Positions 11,516 through 23,952 of a DNA stretch of 64,000 bases are shown here, piece by piece. A model generated the notes under the pieces. The model worked only from the letters and a program-made list of their open reading frames with translations, was not told the DNA's origin and did no database searches. The stretch lies in NCBI RefSeq assembly GCF_042186555.1, contig NC_133324.1:200651640-200715639 (forward strand). Reading direction: 5' to 3'. The stretch comes from Aquarana catesbeiana. Taxonomy: Eukaryota > Chordata > Amphibia > Anura > Ranidae. Within the stretch, counting starts at the first letter, position 1. Each line of letters opens with the position of its first letter. The position numbers and the translations under genes are program-made.

Positions 11516-11902
11516 GGGCCAGTTCACACCACATGCAGTCCAGTGTGTTTTTTTTCTGCATCAAAAACGTATGGAAAGTAGGTATATGAATTCCAATGGC
11601 ATAGTTCACATTAGTGTGGTCAGTTTCAGGGCGTTCCAGTTCCAGAAAATAGAAGGTAGAACATTCTGCATTTTTCCTGCACTGGAACGCGTTAAAATGC
11701 ATCAAAAACGCACCGGAATGCACTGGAACACATCAAAAATGCACCAGACCCCAGTACAGTGGAGGAAAAAAAAGCACCTAGAGTGCATCCTGGAACACAT
11801 TAAAAAAACACACCAAAAACACACCAGAATGCATCAAAACTGCGCATGCAGGAACAAATCAGGAACAGATCTGGAGTGCGTTTTTGTGGTGTGAACCAGC
11901 CC
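11516..11902. mobile_element. MITE, GGGCCAGTTCACACC ends
   Basis: The ends are GGGCCAGTTCACACCACA and, reversed, GGGCTGGTTCACACCACA. They are flanked by TGA at 11513-11515 and 11903-11905. The interior repeats GCATCAAAAACGCACC-like units. The superfamily is uncertain; a 3-bp duplication would fit Harbinger. The 142-codon frame over this region is an artefact of the repeat. Confidence 0.65.
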
Positions 11903-11905
11903 TGA

Positions 11906-12267
11906 TTGTATATACAACACCCCACGACATTCCTTGTGTAATGCAGCAATTCAATCACACAATCTCAGTTCTTGCTGCACAGGTCTTAAAATAGAGAAGT
12001 ACGCCAAACCTCTTTTATATTTACTATTATTCTTCTGTGACCCAGAGTCAGCTGAGGCAGTAGACCGCTATCAACTGACAGGACAAAAATGTGCCATGTC
12101 CAGGACAAACGTGTTGGGATAATGTTGGGATCCACCCAGCCGATGCTGGAAGTGAAGAGACTGACACTCACTGCTCTCCACTGCAAGCAGACTGATAGCT
12201 GACTGATCTGTGGTCATAGAGCCATTTTGGGACAGCTTCAGTGTCATCTGGATGCATGGTCGTTTAC

Positions 12268-12343
<76 letters not shown>

Positions 12344-12720
12344 TTTTTTTTTTTTTACTAAACACCAACATCCTTTAAGATAAAAATTGTAGGTATCCCC
12401 AGTAATGTACATGAAGCATTTCATCTTTGGTGAGGTACATTATAAGGGTGCTGTATTTGCTAAATTCTTTGTAATTATAATATCTTGCCTGGACAGCATT
12501 GTTTTTTCTAGTGGTTAACCAAAATGAAAATTCTGGACTGATCTTGAAAATTCAGGATGCACTTAGTCGAAAACCAAAAATTGACAGTTTTTTAAAAATA
12601 TATTAAAGTATTATATTCAACTTTTTAATTAATAGTTTTTGAAGCGCTTTTGTGTTAAAAAAAAAAAAAAGAAAAAGCGCAAGCTCAAGAAAAATGCATC
12701 CCTTTAAATTCAATGTATGT
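11906..12720. other. No gene; (TA)n at 12271-12339
   Basis: A (TA)n microsatellite fills about 12271-12339, followed by a T run. An end resembling the TAGGGATGCAC hAT family starts near 12554 (AGGATGCAC), and a possible matching end lies at 18661-18673 (GGTGCATGCCTA). If real, the L1 element at 12721-18463 landed inside an old hAT. No target duplication of that outer element was found. Confidence 0.4.
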
Positions 12721-12874
12721 TGGGCGTGGCCTGACGCAGCAAGTGAGCGGACGTCTTTCTTAGCAGCTCCAAGATCCCTCTGCACAATCCTGTGTAATCC
12801 TGCTCACCTGCCACACAAAATCGGCTGAAATCGCTCCTGTATGCTTGGGGAAGACTCTGTGACATTCTTGGTGG

Positions 12875-13835
12875 ATGGGAAAGCGAAGGAAACAGCCCCC
12901 GGCCAGGATGAGTATCACCACACGCCCTGGTCAAGATGGCCGCCGCTCCACCATCCCACACTCGTCCCTGGCATCCACCCTGGATCTTTTGGATGAGGAG
13001 CCTGATCCTTCACTACCACCTTCCCCCGGGCCCTCGGCTACCCCGGTGCTATCGGTCATACCTCTCCACAACGATGATGGCCTTGAGGACGGTCCAGAAC
13101 CCACCCTGCTGGATGTCCTTAAACTAACCAAGGTAAACCACTCAGATATTATGGGGAAAGTGGAGGAACTTAAACTGGACATAACAATTATGCGCCAGGA
13201 CATGCATAACATGAGGGGCCGGGTCTCTGAGACTGAACACCGTATTAGCGATCTGGAAGATGCTGTCGGCCCAGTCCAAGCCACTCAAAAACGCATGGCA
13301 CTAAAATCATCTCCCTGGAGGACAAGGTTGATGATTTGGAGAACCGCCTGCGTAGAAATAACTTGCGTCTGGTGGGCCTTCCCGAGCGGTTTGAGGGTTC
13401 TGACCTGGTCTCCTTCCTGGAAAGCTGGTTTACCCAGGCATTTGGTAAAGACTGCCTATCCCCCTGCTTCGTCCTGGCAGGCCGCTTCCTGCAGGCAACC
13501 CTCCTCGCACTATGGTAATCCGTCTCCTCAATTATCATGACTGGGATTCTATTCTGCTTGCTGCCCGCATAAAAGGGAGCCTAAAGATCAACAATGCATC
13601 TGTGTCTCTGTTTCCTGATTATTCCCCGGCGGTCCGTGCCTCAAGAGCCAAATATCAACACATCAAGCTGAAATTGCGGGAGAAGAACATCCAATACTCT
13701 ATGTTGTTTCCCGCCACGCTGAGAGTTGTGCACCAAGGTCAGGTGCAATTTTTCCAAACCCCAGCAAATGCTCTTTCCTGGTTTGAGTCTCTGCATCAGC
13801 CGGGTCGAATGCCCGACCGGGCCCTGGACACCTGA
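12875..13835 (+). pseudogene. L1-like ORF1 protein, two frameshifts
   Basis: ORF1p is the RNA-binding chaperone of L1 elements. An N-terminal basic and proline-rich part is followed by a coiled-coil segment (about residues 70-130, with IMGKVEELKLDITIMRQDMH and RVSETEHRISDLED). Next comes the RRM-like core with ENRLRRNNLRLVGLPE (near 13336) and, after a second shift, RTMVIRLLNYHDWDSILLAAR (13512 on). Three frames are needed: shifts lie near 13290 and near 13480-13505. ATG 12875 gives the longest N-terminus. Known families have one uninterrupted ORF1, so this copy is dead. Confidence 0.85.
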
Positions 13836-14280
13836 GCCGGTTACTCTCCTGGAAATATGTTTACTTTTCCTTTTTTCTTTCTCCAGGGCCAGTTGGCCTG
13901 TACCTGTGGCAGGTGATTCAAGCTCCCTGTTTTCACATGAGGACAAGATCTCAATTTGGGATCTATGCTGCTAACTGTGTGAACATATAGTTGATATCTG
14001 ATTTTCTTTAAGTTTCGTTCGCTGATTTGCCTGTATTGGCCATGTTTCTAGTATGTACTAGCAGTTCAGGATCTAAGCCTGCTCCTGGTTTTTGGGGTAA
14101 TGCAGGGGTTAACTATGTGCTACTGCCAGCTCTCACTGTGTCCTTGCTAGTGATGAGAACGTTGTATGAATGGTCGACTGTGGTGTGTAAGTGTGTGTTT
14201 GCTTTCTGTCCAGCCTTGTCCTCCCTCTGGGATTGCAGCCGTGACAACACCTTAGATCTGTTGATTTTCAATAACTTAAT

Positions 14281-17200
14281 ATGTCTTTGATTAAATGTAT
14301 CTCCTGGAATGTCCGGGGTCCAAATTCAAAATTTAAAAGGACTTCCCTTTTTGAATTCCTCAAGACTCATAAGCCTCATTTACTGTGCCCACAGGAGACA
14401 AACCTTATGGCGTCAAAAGTGCTTCCCCTAAAAAAACACTGGGTGATGCACGGATCTCATTCCACATTTTCTAATTATGCCAGGGGGGTGTCCATCCTCA
14501 TAAGGAAGGGCCTCCCCTTCTCATGTGACAGACTGATTTTGGACCCTAATGGGCAGTACATTTTTCTTCAATGTAAAATACACGCCACCCCGTTACTTTT
14601 GGTGGTAGTGTATGCTCCCCCCACTGTCACGGCTGTACTCTTTACAGAACTGTGTACAAAACTCTCTGACCTGCCTACATTAGCCACCCTTATTGTGGGG
14701 GATTTTAACTCTGTACTTGAACCTAACTTGGATAGACTGAAACCCATCCAGCATGAATCTAGGCTGTTTTGTCAGTGGTGTGATTCCTTTGGCTATGTAG
14801 ACCTTTGGCGACAACAAAACCCTTTGGCCAGGGAGTATTCTTGTCAGTCCAGGTCTTACCGTACTCTATCCAGGCTGGATTACGCACTTGGGACTTCTGA
14901 CCTGGCCTCATATAGCCAGACAGTATACTATATATCTCAAACGATTAATGACCACTCCGCCCTGTGTGTTGAATTAATACTAGGCCACAGACCTTCATTT
15001 CGGCTGTAGAGGCTCAGTCCCCTCTGGATATCCACTCCCGAATTTGAAGAGCCGGTCTGGCATGACATGTCCATATATTGGGGGGACAATGCCGGATTGG
15101 CTTCCTTTGGCCCCACGTGGGATGCCTTTAAGGCGTCTGTACGGGGATCATACATCTCTCACATTGCTAAACATAGGAGGTCCTCCCGGGCTGCTCTTCT
15201 GGCCTTGGAGTCCTCTCTGGAGGCTGCTAGGGCCCAATACTCTGCGCTTCCCACCCCGGACTCCCATGGAGTTCTGGTGGGGGCGCACAGGGCCCTGGAC
15301 CTCCATAGGGTGGAGCCAACGCGGACTCAGCAGTTATACCTGTCTGCCAGGTTACACGAATATAGTGGAAAAAATAGTAAAATGTTAGCTTTTCTTTCTC
15401 GCACTGAATATATAGACAGGACTATACCACAGATTCAATTGCCGGATGGCACTATTACCTCAGATCCATTGACCATAAATCTGACATTTAAGTCCTTTTA
15501 CGAAAGCCTGTATACAGCCCCTCCCCCTCCGGACGAGCTGGAAACACTGGGGTTTCTTGATTCCCTTCAATTTCCTGTATTGGAAGACTCCCACATCTCC
15601 ATATTAGACACTCCCCTGACAATCGAAGAGATTACTGACGCTATCTGCTCTCTACCCTCCAATAAAACCCCCGGGTTGGACGGTTTGCCCGCTGAATGGT
15701 ACAAAACCTATACTGATGAATTGGCACAGAAATTACTGTCCCTTTTCAATCGGGCAATGGCGGAGGGCGAACTTCCCCCCTCCATGAATGAAGCCCTCAT
15801 TGTAGTGTTACCCAAGCCTGACAAAGACAAACTATTGTGTGGGTCATACCGTCCGATCTCGTTACTAAACAACGATGTTAAAGTACTAGCGAAGGTTTTA
15901 GCTTTAAGATTACAAAAGGTCATTCTCCACCTTGTCCACAGGGACCAGAAAGGGTTCATGCCTGGGAAGAGTACATATGACAACATTTGTCGCCTTTATT
16001 TACATGTTCACAAGGCTGCCACTGACAGGAGGAGCAGACTGGTGCTATCACTTAATGTGATGAAAGCATTTGATACAGTTAGCTGGTCCTTTCTTTGGGA
16101 AACTATGCATCGTATGGGTTTCAGCATTCAATTTATTAAATGGGTCAGGCTGCTTTATGCTAACCCCAGGGCAAGGATAAGTACCAATAAAGATGTGTCG
16201 GATATGTTTACATTGCAGAGGGGAACCAGGCAGGGCTGCCCACTTTCGCCACTTCTATTTGCATTTGCCATTGGGCCACTTGCTCTGGCAGTGTGTCAGA
16301 CGGTGACGGTGGGGGGCATCTGCTATGGCGGGCTGTCTGAGAGGATCTCTCTATATGCGGATGACGCTTTGATCTATTTGGACGGCTCAGAGCAGGCCTT
16401 TATCTCCTTGATGGAGGTTGTGCAGGAGTTTGGGAGGGCCTCGGGACTGAGAGTTGGCTGGAAAATGTCTGTCGCATTCCCTATAGGCCCCGAAAGGGAC
16501 TATACTTACATAGCCAGGTCTAAGTTGACTATACATCATACATTTAAATATCTAGGAATATATATTAATAATAACCTATCAAGTTTCCAGACCCTCAATA
16601 TCACCCCGATCATAACACAAATGGAGACCAGGCTACACTCCTGGGCCTCATTACCACTAAATTTAATTGCACGCGTAAATATTTTTAAAACTATATACTT
16701 ACCCAAATTTCTCTACGTTTTTCGGGCTTCCCCAGTCTTTTTGTTTAAGAAACTTTTTACTAAAATTAATTCACTTATCTCCTCCTTTCTTTGGCAGGGT
16801 TCGAGCCCAAGAATTGCTAGGGCCTCGCTCCAGGCTGCAAAGCTGGATGGTGGGTTAGCCTGCCCTAATTTACGACACTATTTTATTGCAATTACAGCTT
16901 GCCTATGTCTATGACTGGTTTCTTGAGGCCTCCTCTTCCTGCTCTACCGCTCTATTGAATGCTATGAATGGCCACAGGACCTCACTAGTTGATACATTAC
17001 ATAGGGTCCATGCCTAAACGCTGCTCTCTGGGCTCACCGACTGAGGTGAGTTGGCTAGCCTGGCACTAGGGTAACAAAATAATCCCCCAAGGCTCCTTTA
17101 TGGCATAATCCTAATTTCCTTGAGCTCCTGGGTCATCCAGATTCTCAGTGGTGGACAGGACATGGTATTACCCATGTCTCTCAGATTTATTTAAATGATG

Positions 17201-18016
17201 TATTTGTCTCATTCGAAGATCTGAAGACAAGATGTGGTGTAACAAACAAATTTTATTTTAGGTACCTTTTATTAGGTCATGCCATCAGGGCACAATTCTC
17301 TGATCTGTCTCTGGAGCTCACTGAATCACCTCTCGAGGTGTTGATGTCATATCCAGACATCCAAAAACTGGTTACATTTATATATTCTCGCCTGCAAGTT
17401 GCGGGGGTTAAACCCTTTCAGATTGCTCAGTGGAAATGGGTAAAGGAAATGCCTGGGTTGTCAGAGGGGTGGGAGGAGGCCTCAGAGGCATGCTTCCTTG
17501 ACCTTATTGGATCAAATGACCAATATGTACAATTTAAATTCATACATCAGTTGCATTATACTCCTGCCAGGCTGTCCCATATGGGATATGATTCCGCAGC
17601 TTGTTGCATTGGGTGTGGCTTCTCTGAAGCTGGATACATGCATATGTTCTGGTCCTGCCCTGTCCACCTTCTGGAGGGACTTATTTTCTTTCTTTGAAAA
17701 CACACTTCAAATACAGGTGCCCTGCACCCCAGAGGTTGGACTATTGGGTTTATTGAATGAATTTATATACAGGACTCATACTTGAATTCTTGTCCGTATA
17801 ATACTGTTTTATGCTGGAAAGTTAATTTTGATGCAATGGAAGAATGCAACTGCTCCAGATGTGCAAATATTGTACCGTATGATAAATAAAGTTATACCAA
17901 TTTTTAAACTGGTCTACAAGGGTAGGGCCTGCCCTATAAAGTTTACTAAGATCTGGCAGCCCTGGCTTGACATAGCAGATTCCTTTTGGAAGAATACTCC
18001 ACTCTCACAACAATAA
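14281..18016 (+). pseudogene. L1-like ORF2: endonuclease and reverse transcriptase
   Basis: ORF2p nicks the target and copies the RNA into DNA. The endonuclease domain (14281-15009) shows ISWNVRG, CPQETN, VVYAPP, VGDFNSV and a C-terminal INDHSAL. An in-frame TAG at 15007-15009 then breaks the frame. RT motifs follow: NKTPGLDGLPAEWYK (15660), SYRPISLLNND (15845), LSLNVMKAFD (16048; the catalytic Asp of motif A reads Asn), GTRQGCPLSPLLF (16222) and YADD (about 16357). A frameshift near 16890 is followed by further breaks near 17040 and 17670. The C-terminal cysteine-histidine motif CIGC...H..C is at about 17605-17660. Motif A, the stop and the frameshifts show it is inactive. Confidence 0.88.
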
Positions 18017-18777
18017 CCGACTCTGGCCTCCCCTGGACAAATTTCAGTGAATCTGGGTAGCCGTGGCCTCAGGGTCGGCGGGCCTTATATGTAATAAAAC
18101 CAGGGGGGCGGGGGAGGTGAGGCTGGACTATGTTTGTCTCTTTGTGCGAATGTGTGTTGAGGCGTGTGTGTGCGGTGTGCATGTTGTGTGAACAGAAGTA
18201 TTTCTACTGCATATAGCACTTGGTTATATGACAGTTGGACCCCATGTGGTCCACACTTATTGACCTTTCATACCTAGGGGTAAAGTTCATTCCTCCGTTG
18301 AGGATTCTGAAAGTATGATATACAACTGTAGTAATTGGCCCCTGTTGGGCTAAAATACTTTCTTTTCTATTTTGTAAAAAGGATTTGTTTATGGATACAT
18401 CCGTAATATATGAACCTGTAAACTATTTTCTATCAAAACAAATAAAAACTATTTAAAAAAAAAAAATTCAATGTATGTCTTCACACTTGTGCTTCCATTG
18501 CCACATTTTTGGTGCATATTTGGTCAGTAACAAAAACACACCTCCCCAATGAAATGCATTGAAATCACTGCAAAAATCTCACGTTTTTCGGTACCTTTTT
18601 TTCTATCGGCATACACCAAGAACCCTATTTTCGCCCGATAATTTTCGGAGGCCAATATATCGGTGCATGCCTATTTTTTTTTCTTCAGTAAAAGTGTATT
18701 TTTACCTCTTTGCACTACTGGCAAGTTTGTTTTAAATGGTAACTAAATCCACAAAGAAAAATGAAATATATTGTAGC

Positions 18778-19268
18778 TTAAAGTGTTTGTAAACCCTCGT
18801 GTTTTTTCACCTTAATGCATCCTATGCATTAAGGTGAAAAAACACCTGGCAGTGACCGGCCCCCCAGCACCCCTGTTTTACTTACTGAGCCCTGGAATTT
18901 CACTCACCGGAGACAAGCTCTTCCTCGGCCCGGGGTTCTCGGCATTTGATTGGATAGATTGATAGCAGCGCAGCCATTGGCTCCCGCTGCTGTCAATCAA
19001 ATCCAATAACGTGGTTGCCGGGGGGCGGAGCAGAGTCCGGCATTTGTGTCTATGGACGCAAATGCTGGACTCGGGAGCTCGCCCGCAAGGTAACCCTCTC
19101 GGGAGAGCTCTTCTGATGCGGGGAGAAGCCGTGAGAGCCACCAAGGGACCCCAGAAGAGGATGTTTGGGGCCACTCTGTGCAAAACGAGCTGCACAATGG
19201 AGGTAAGTATGACATGTTTGTTATTTAAAAAAAAAAAAAAAAAAACGAACCTTTGCAAATCACTTTAA
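18778..19268. mobile_element. TTAA-flanked MITE, 491 bp
   Basis: TTAA at 18778-18781 and 19265-19268; the ends are TTAAAGTGTTTGTAAACCC and, reversed, TTAAAGTGATTTGCAAAGG. A perfect hairpin sits just inside the left end (CACCTTAATGCAT / ATGCATTAAGGTG, 18808-18836). A similar left end is at 40216. Confidence 0.8.
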
Positions 19269-20227
19269 CAATCCTTAGACGTGGTGGCTGCATTCATTTT
19301 CCTTTTTTCATGCTACGGACATTTTCAACAAACACAGAAAATATCTGTTAATTTTGTTAGAAATGCAGTGTCCTAGTCACTTCCTGTGAGCTAAGAAGAA
19401 GTAACAAACATCCTTAACTTTATTGTGTAAATTACTAGTCCCATCAATCAAATAAAGATTAACAAAGGCAGATATGTTCAAATTCCAGCCTGGGTGACAA
19501 CCATGGTTCCTTCAGTAAATACAGTGGAGGAGTGAGCGTGGCCAACCAGAAAGAGAGAAAAAAAAGTGTGTTATTTACAGGATCAGCAGTTGAAAAAAAC
19601 AAACTAAAAATAAAAACTACAAAAATGAAAGTAATACAACCACCACATCTAAGGACTGGTATGCTGCAATATTATATTTTTGCATTTCGTGCATGAAGTG
19701 CTTTCACTGCACTTGACTTTAACTAGGCTTAAATGAGAGGCTTTTAGGAGAAAGGTACAGTCCTTGATGGGAAGACATCTTTGTCAGGATCAAATTCCTT
19801 CCAAATGTCTTTTTTAGGGTGCATAGACTTATCTGAGCAGTGGTGATTTTCCATGCTAAAATTTTCAATGAAACCATTTTTTACTAAAGTCAACAGTCAT
19901 ACTAACGTATAACTAAATGCAAAACTTTTTTAGTTTTGGATAGAGTGGAAATGGATTAGAACGCTTGCCAGTTTTTACTGCTGTCTGTGCTCCCATTAGT
20001 GAGACTCACCCTCTCTAATTGTCCTGTTTACCATTATCATAGAAAGTAAAAGAAAATCCCAAATTTTGGGTTGTCCCCAGAAAAGTAATAGAGGCGAAAT
20101 CTTCCAAAAGGGACACTAGTTCTGGTGACTTGGGGGGTTTCCCAAGGAATTCCCTTAATTTGCCAAGATATCCTCTCACTTCTTGTTCGGCTAGACAGTG
20201 ATTGCAACCATCCCTTGCAAATAAATT
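19269..20227. other. No gene recognised
   Basis: No convincing coding sequence. 19590-19690 matches 6120-6240 loosely (dispersed repeat). 20015-20227 continues into the left arm of the hairpin at 20228 and may be part of the same repeat. Confidence 0.4.
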
Positions 20228-20461
20228 GAAGAAATGGTCGCACTCTGAATTTCCCAAAAACTTGCTTGATGTACCTTTATTGTCACAAGTGTATCAGATA
20301 AACACAGGACAGGCAGTTGACGCGTTTCACAAGCGATAGCGTTTTACAATAATGCTTGTGAAAACGCGTCAACTGCCTGTCCTGTGTTTGTCTGATACAC
20401 TTGTGACAATAAAGGTACATCAAGCAAGTTTTTTGGAAATTCAGAGTGCGACCATTTCTTC
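20228..20461. repeat. Long inverted repeat, 107-bp arms
   Basis: The arms 20228-20334 and 20354-20461 are almost identical in reverse complement, with a 19-base spacer. Each arm carries an AATAAA-like signal (AATAAAGGTAC) and an ACGCGTCAACTGCC block next to the spacer. The GAAACGCGTC part matches the core of the Penelope-like terminal repeats, so these may be two such ends placed head to head. That origin is inference; the hairpin itself is directly seen. Confidence 0.8.
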
Positions 20462-20974
20462 ACATTGGACGGTGGTGAGCCGGGGTCTGCACCTGTTATC
20501 CATTTGCGCCTGAAGATTTGCCTGGAGCAGTGTGTGCTCTTCTTTGGTTTCTGCTGCAACCGTCCCTTACTTTATACAAAATGGAAAAAAAAATGTTTTG
20601 CCTATAGTTCTACTTTAAAACCTTAGTACATCTGTGTATATTCAGCATCCTACCATTTTGCACATTTTGTCCCTGCCGTGAAGAGTTCTTAAAATTAACC
20701 TGTCACTAAAATTTAAAATTACAAACTAGCAGACAGTAAAAGAAGGTGTCAAAACAGAGCACTGCTATATAAGATTTCCCTACTGCTCATGTAGGGCCTT
20801 TACCCTAAACCCCAGATGAACACAATACACAAATTGAGCATAGTGCCCTCTGTTACCTGTCTGTGCCAATTTGTAATTTATGTTAAGGAGACAGATTTAT
20901 ATTATAGCTCCGCTACAGATCATTAGCATGAATTGAGGTCAAAACTGAAAAGTAAACAAGGAAAGAGATCTTAC
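20462..20974. other. No gene; downstream intron of host exon
   Basis: No coding sequence was recognised. If the exon at 20975-21345 is real, this is the start of its downstream intron on the minus strand. Confidence 0.4.
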
Positions 20975-21345
20975 CTGCATCTTGTACATAGAGCTCTTTT
21001 GGATATACTGCTTTCTACAGGAAGGGAAGACAGTCCCTGAATGGCTGATTCTTCATCTGATAAGTACCCATTTGCTTCATCTGTATTACACGAATCCCTG
21101 AATACTTCTTCTAAGTCTAAATTACAAAGAGCATTGCTTGGTTCTCCAGATGACTGCTCCTGGCAAACTAAATCCTGAGTCACAATTGAGCAAGAGTCAC
21201 CACTAATATTATCATAAGAGTCACAATGACCAACTGTAATTCGGAGAACTTTATCACACAAAGTGGATTCAATGCTCTGTACTGTGTCTTCTGCCATTTT
21301 TATTCCAGGGTACTTTCAACAGTCCAAACTACTTATGCTGAATGC
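20975..21345 (-). CDS. Host gene exon with start codon (unrecognised)
   Basis: This is the only stretch that looks like a host protein-coding exon. On the minus strand it has a good acceptor (TTTTTAATTTGCAG at 21346), 48 bases of leader and an ATG at 21295-21297. After it come 107 open codons with diverse composition, then a consensus donor CAG/GTAAGA at 20975/20974. The predicted N-terminus is acidic, Ser- and Asp-rich (MAEDTVQSIESTLCDK..., with DLEEVF and YLSDEE) and ends in a Cys-containing RALCTRC. The exon ends in phase 2. I do not recognise the protein and find no further exon in the window, so neighbouring exons would lie in the flanking sequence or be too short to see. It overlaps no repeat that I can identify. 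Confidence 0.6.
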
Positions 21346-21902
21346 CTGCAAATTAAAAAGTACAGAATTACAAACAAGGTACAGATCAACTGAGATATTT
21401 CATATTATATATAATCTACTCCATTTGCTATTTTGTTTTTAAGCCACGTGTCAGCTTTTTTTTAAGATAGAAATGATTTCACCAATCCAAGAAAGGCATA
21501 AAGTTTTCCACTTTGTTAAAAGTTTATTAAAGAGGATCTTCAGACTTTAATTAAAAGTCAGCAGCTACAAATACATGTTTACTAAGGGAAGCTGTCTGAC
21601 TCCTTGTGGCTTCCCACTGTGCATGCACAGGTTGTAGGCGGAGAGAACTTCTGTTTTGATTGCTTAGGCGATCGGAGCAGAAACCTTCTCCCCTTCCCAA
21701 AAAAAACCTCAAAAAATGGGATGGGGGGGTGTTAAAGCAGGCTTTTAGAATGAAGTTCTGCAATAAAAAAATGGGATGTATTTGGAGTTGCAAAGTTGAG
21801 GAACCTGATGTGTGAACTAGATTTGCAGGTATTTTAATTTGTTTTTTTTTCCAGTGGTATGTAAAGGAAGATCGCAGTTTCAAGAGAGTACTTAGTGGTA
21901 TG
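21346..21902. other. No gene; probable upstream intron
   Basis: The minus-strand open frame at 21551-21982 lacks recognisable motifs and runs into the TTAA element. I see nothing coding here. Confidence 0.4.
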
Positions 21903-22290
21903 TTAAAGGGTAACTCCACTTTTGTTGAGAAAAAAAACATACCCCTCTGGGTGATCGATGTACAGTGCAAGGACTTTACCAAACATTGTTACAGATTCCT
22001 ACCTTTTGTAATTCTGAAGAAATCCCTGTGTGTTTGCTGTATCCATGTGGTAAGGTAATCTAATGGGAGAGTCTTCTTAAGTATCAACCAGCTGCTTCAC
22101 CTACAGGGCACTAATGGGGAAAATTGCAGGGTCTGCATCCTTTTAGAAGCGATTTCCTATTGGGGGTATCTCACCAAAACTGACATTTTTGTTGCAGGGG
22201 ATGCCTGATATCTGACTTGTAACTTGGTGCAGACTTTTGGGAAAATCAGTGAGCCAATCACACAGACAGGAAAGTGGAGTTACCCTTTAA
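21903..22290. mobile_element. TTAA-flanked MITE, 388 bp
   Basis: TTAA lies at 21903-21906 and 22287-22290. The inverted ends AGGGTAACTCCACTTT are identical on both sides over 16 bases. Confidence 0.85.
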
Positions 22291-23636
22291 TAGATAAAGC
22301 CTCAGTTTTCGTAAGATTCAGTTTGTAGCCCGGCAAACAGGAGAACACGTCTAAGTTTGGTAAACTGACTAAATGTTTTCTTAATGTTAATAAAAATTCA
22401 GTGAAGAGATAAATTATCAGTCGTTGATTTTAACCCTGGTGATGCCCAAGGAGATCTAAATTTTGGAAGTCAGGGGCTCAATGCAGAGTACAAATAAAAG
22501 TGGCAACAAGGGAAAACCCTGTCTTGTACCATTCCAGATCAGGAACAGAAAAGATGTGGCATAATAAAGTTTAGGGTTGAAAATGTGTTTGTCAATTTCA
22601 CAAATATCACAAAGAACAACATAAAAGTTACAACTTAGTGACAACCGCTAGTAAACATAGGTAATGAGTCAGCCTGATGGCTATCACCCATAGCTTGACC
22701 CCCACTAACAAACAATGCATTATAAGGGTTGATAACTGTTGCCTGTTGCGAGGAGTAGTTCTGGCCAGAGAGTCATGTTGTTCATGATAAAACTATATGG
22801 GGGAATAGTTAGAAAAAAGAAAGGGGAAACCAAATCAAATAAAAGGGGGAAGTAACCTAAGTTAGGGTGTAGATAGAGTGAGAGAGGGAAGTAAAGAAGG
22901 GGAAAAAAAGGATCATAAAGGAGAGCGAGAGCTGCTGGGGAGACACTTGTAGAGAGAGGTAGATAGTGGACAGAGGGTGGGACACCAATGGATAGACCAC
23001 CTCAACCCTGCTATGTTATAGACCCAGGGAGTATTGAGAGGAGGGCAATCAATGGGGTAGGCGATAACGTTTCTTCATAAATTTTATTGTAACATTCAAA
23101 TACCTGAGTCCAGAAGAGGTGGAACATCTCCCATTCCCACCAGACATGTAAATAGGTCCCTGTAGCAGAGTTACAGCGCCAACAGGAGGCTAGGGTTGAC
23201 GGAAAAATGTTGTGTAACATGGAAGGGTCCCGGTACCATCGGGCCAGAATCTTGTAATTCTTTTAGTGGGAGTAGCAGGACATCGTTGACTTGTGGGTAA
23301 AATGAAATGAGGTCTGCCAATCCACGCTGGAGATGTCCTTTCCCAAGTCTGCAGACCACATCCTGGTGTAAAGCGACAAATCATCATGTGTAAGGGTTTG
23401 TATGAGACTGTATAGGGATGAAAGATGTCTGGGTGTTTCAGAGAGGGAGCACAGCCTTTCAAATTCAGAATACGAGCGGTGTATTTGGGAAGAAGCATAT
23501 ACCGTATTTATCGGCGTATAACACGCACCGGCGTATAACACGCACCTCAATTTAGGAGGGAATTTTAAGGAAAAAAAACTTTTAGGAGGGAAGTTGAAGG
23601 GAAAAAAACTTACATTTAAATGCCCATCATTGCAGC

Positions 23637-23935
23637 CTTGCCCCAGTCCAGCCTTGTCAGTGCAGCCTTGTCAGTGCAGCCATGTCAGTGCAGCCTTGCC
23701 AGTGCAGCCATGTCAGTGCAGCCTTGCCAGTGCAGCCATGCCAGTGCAGCCATGTCAGTGCAGCCTTGCTAGTGCAGCCATGTCAGTGCAGCCATGTCAG
23801 TGCAGCCATGTCAGTGCAGCCTTGCTAGTGCAGCCATGTCAGTGCAGCCATGTCAGTGCAGCCATGTCAGTGCAGCCTTCCCCAGTGTCCAGTCCAGCCT
23901 TGCCCCAGTCCAGCCTTGCCCCAGTCCAGCCTTGC
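23637..23935. repeat. Minisatellite, CAGTGCAGCCATGT type
   Basis: Units of about 14-15 bases (CAGTGCAGCCATGT / CAGTGCAGCCTTGC) are followed by longer CCAGTCCAGCCTTGCC units. It lies inside the TA-flanked MITE and produces cysteine- and glutamine-rich artefact frames. Confidence 0.9.
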
Positions 23936-23952
23936 TGAAGCCTGTGAGCTTC

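Larger units (their letters stand above)
12721..18463 (+). mobile_element. L1-like LINE, near full length
   Basis: A 15-bp duplication AAATTCAATGTATGT lies at 12706-12720 and 18464-18478. The right copy directly follows an A-rich tail, which is what target-primed reverse transcription leaves. The element starts TGGGCGTGGCC, has an ORF1 (12875-13835), a 440-bp spacer, an ORF2 (14281-18016) and a 3' UTR. At about 5.7 kb it appears full length, but both frames are damaged. It belongs to the L1/Tx1 group by its ORF1 and apurinic-type endonuclease. Confidence 0.9.

Noticed and set aside
11466..11894. 142-codon His/Lys-rich frame
   Set aside because: It lies across a MITE with internal CATCAAAAACGCACC-like repeats and has no recognisable domain.
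20015..20257. 80-codon minus-strand frame considered as a downstream exon of the host gene
   Set aside because: It runs into the long inverted repeat, has no consensus acceptor or donor at fitting positions, and is better explained as repeat.
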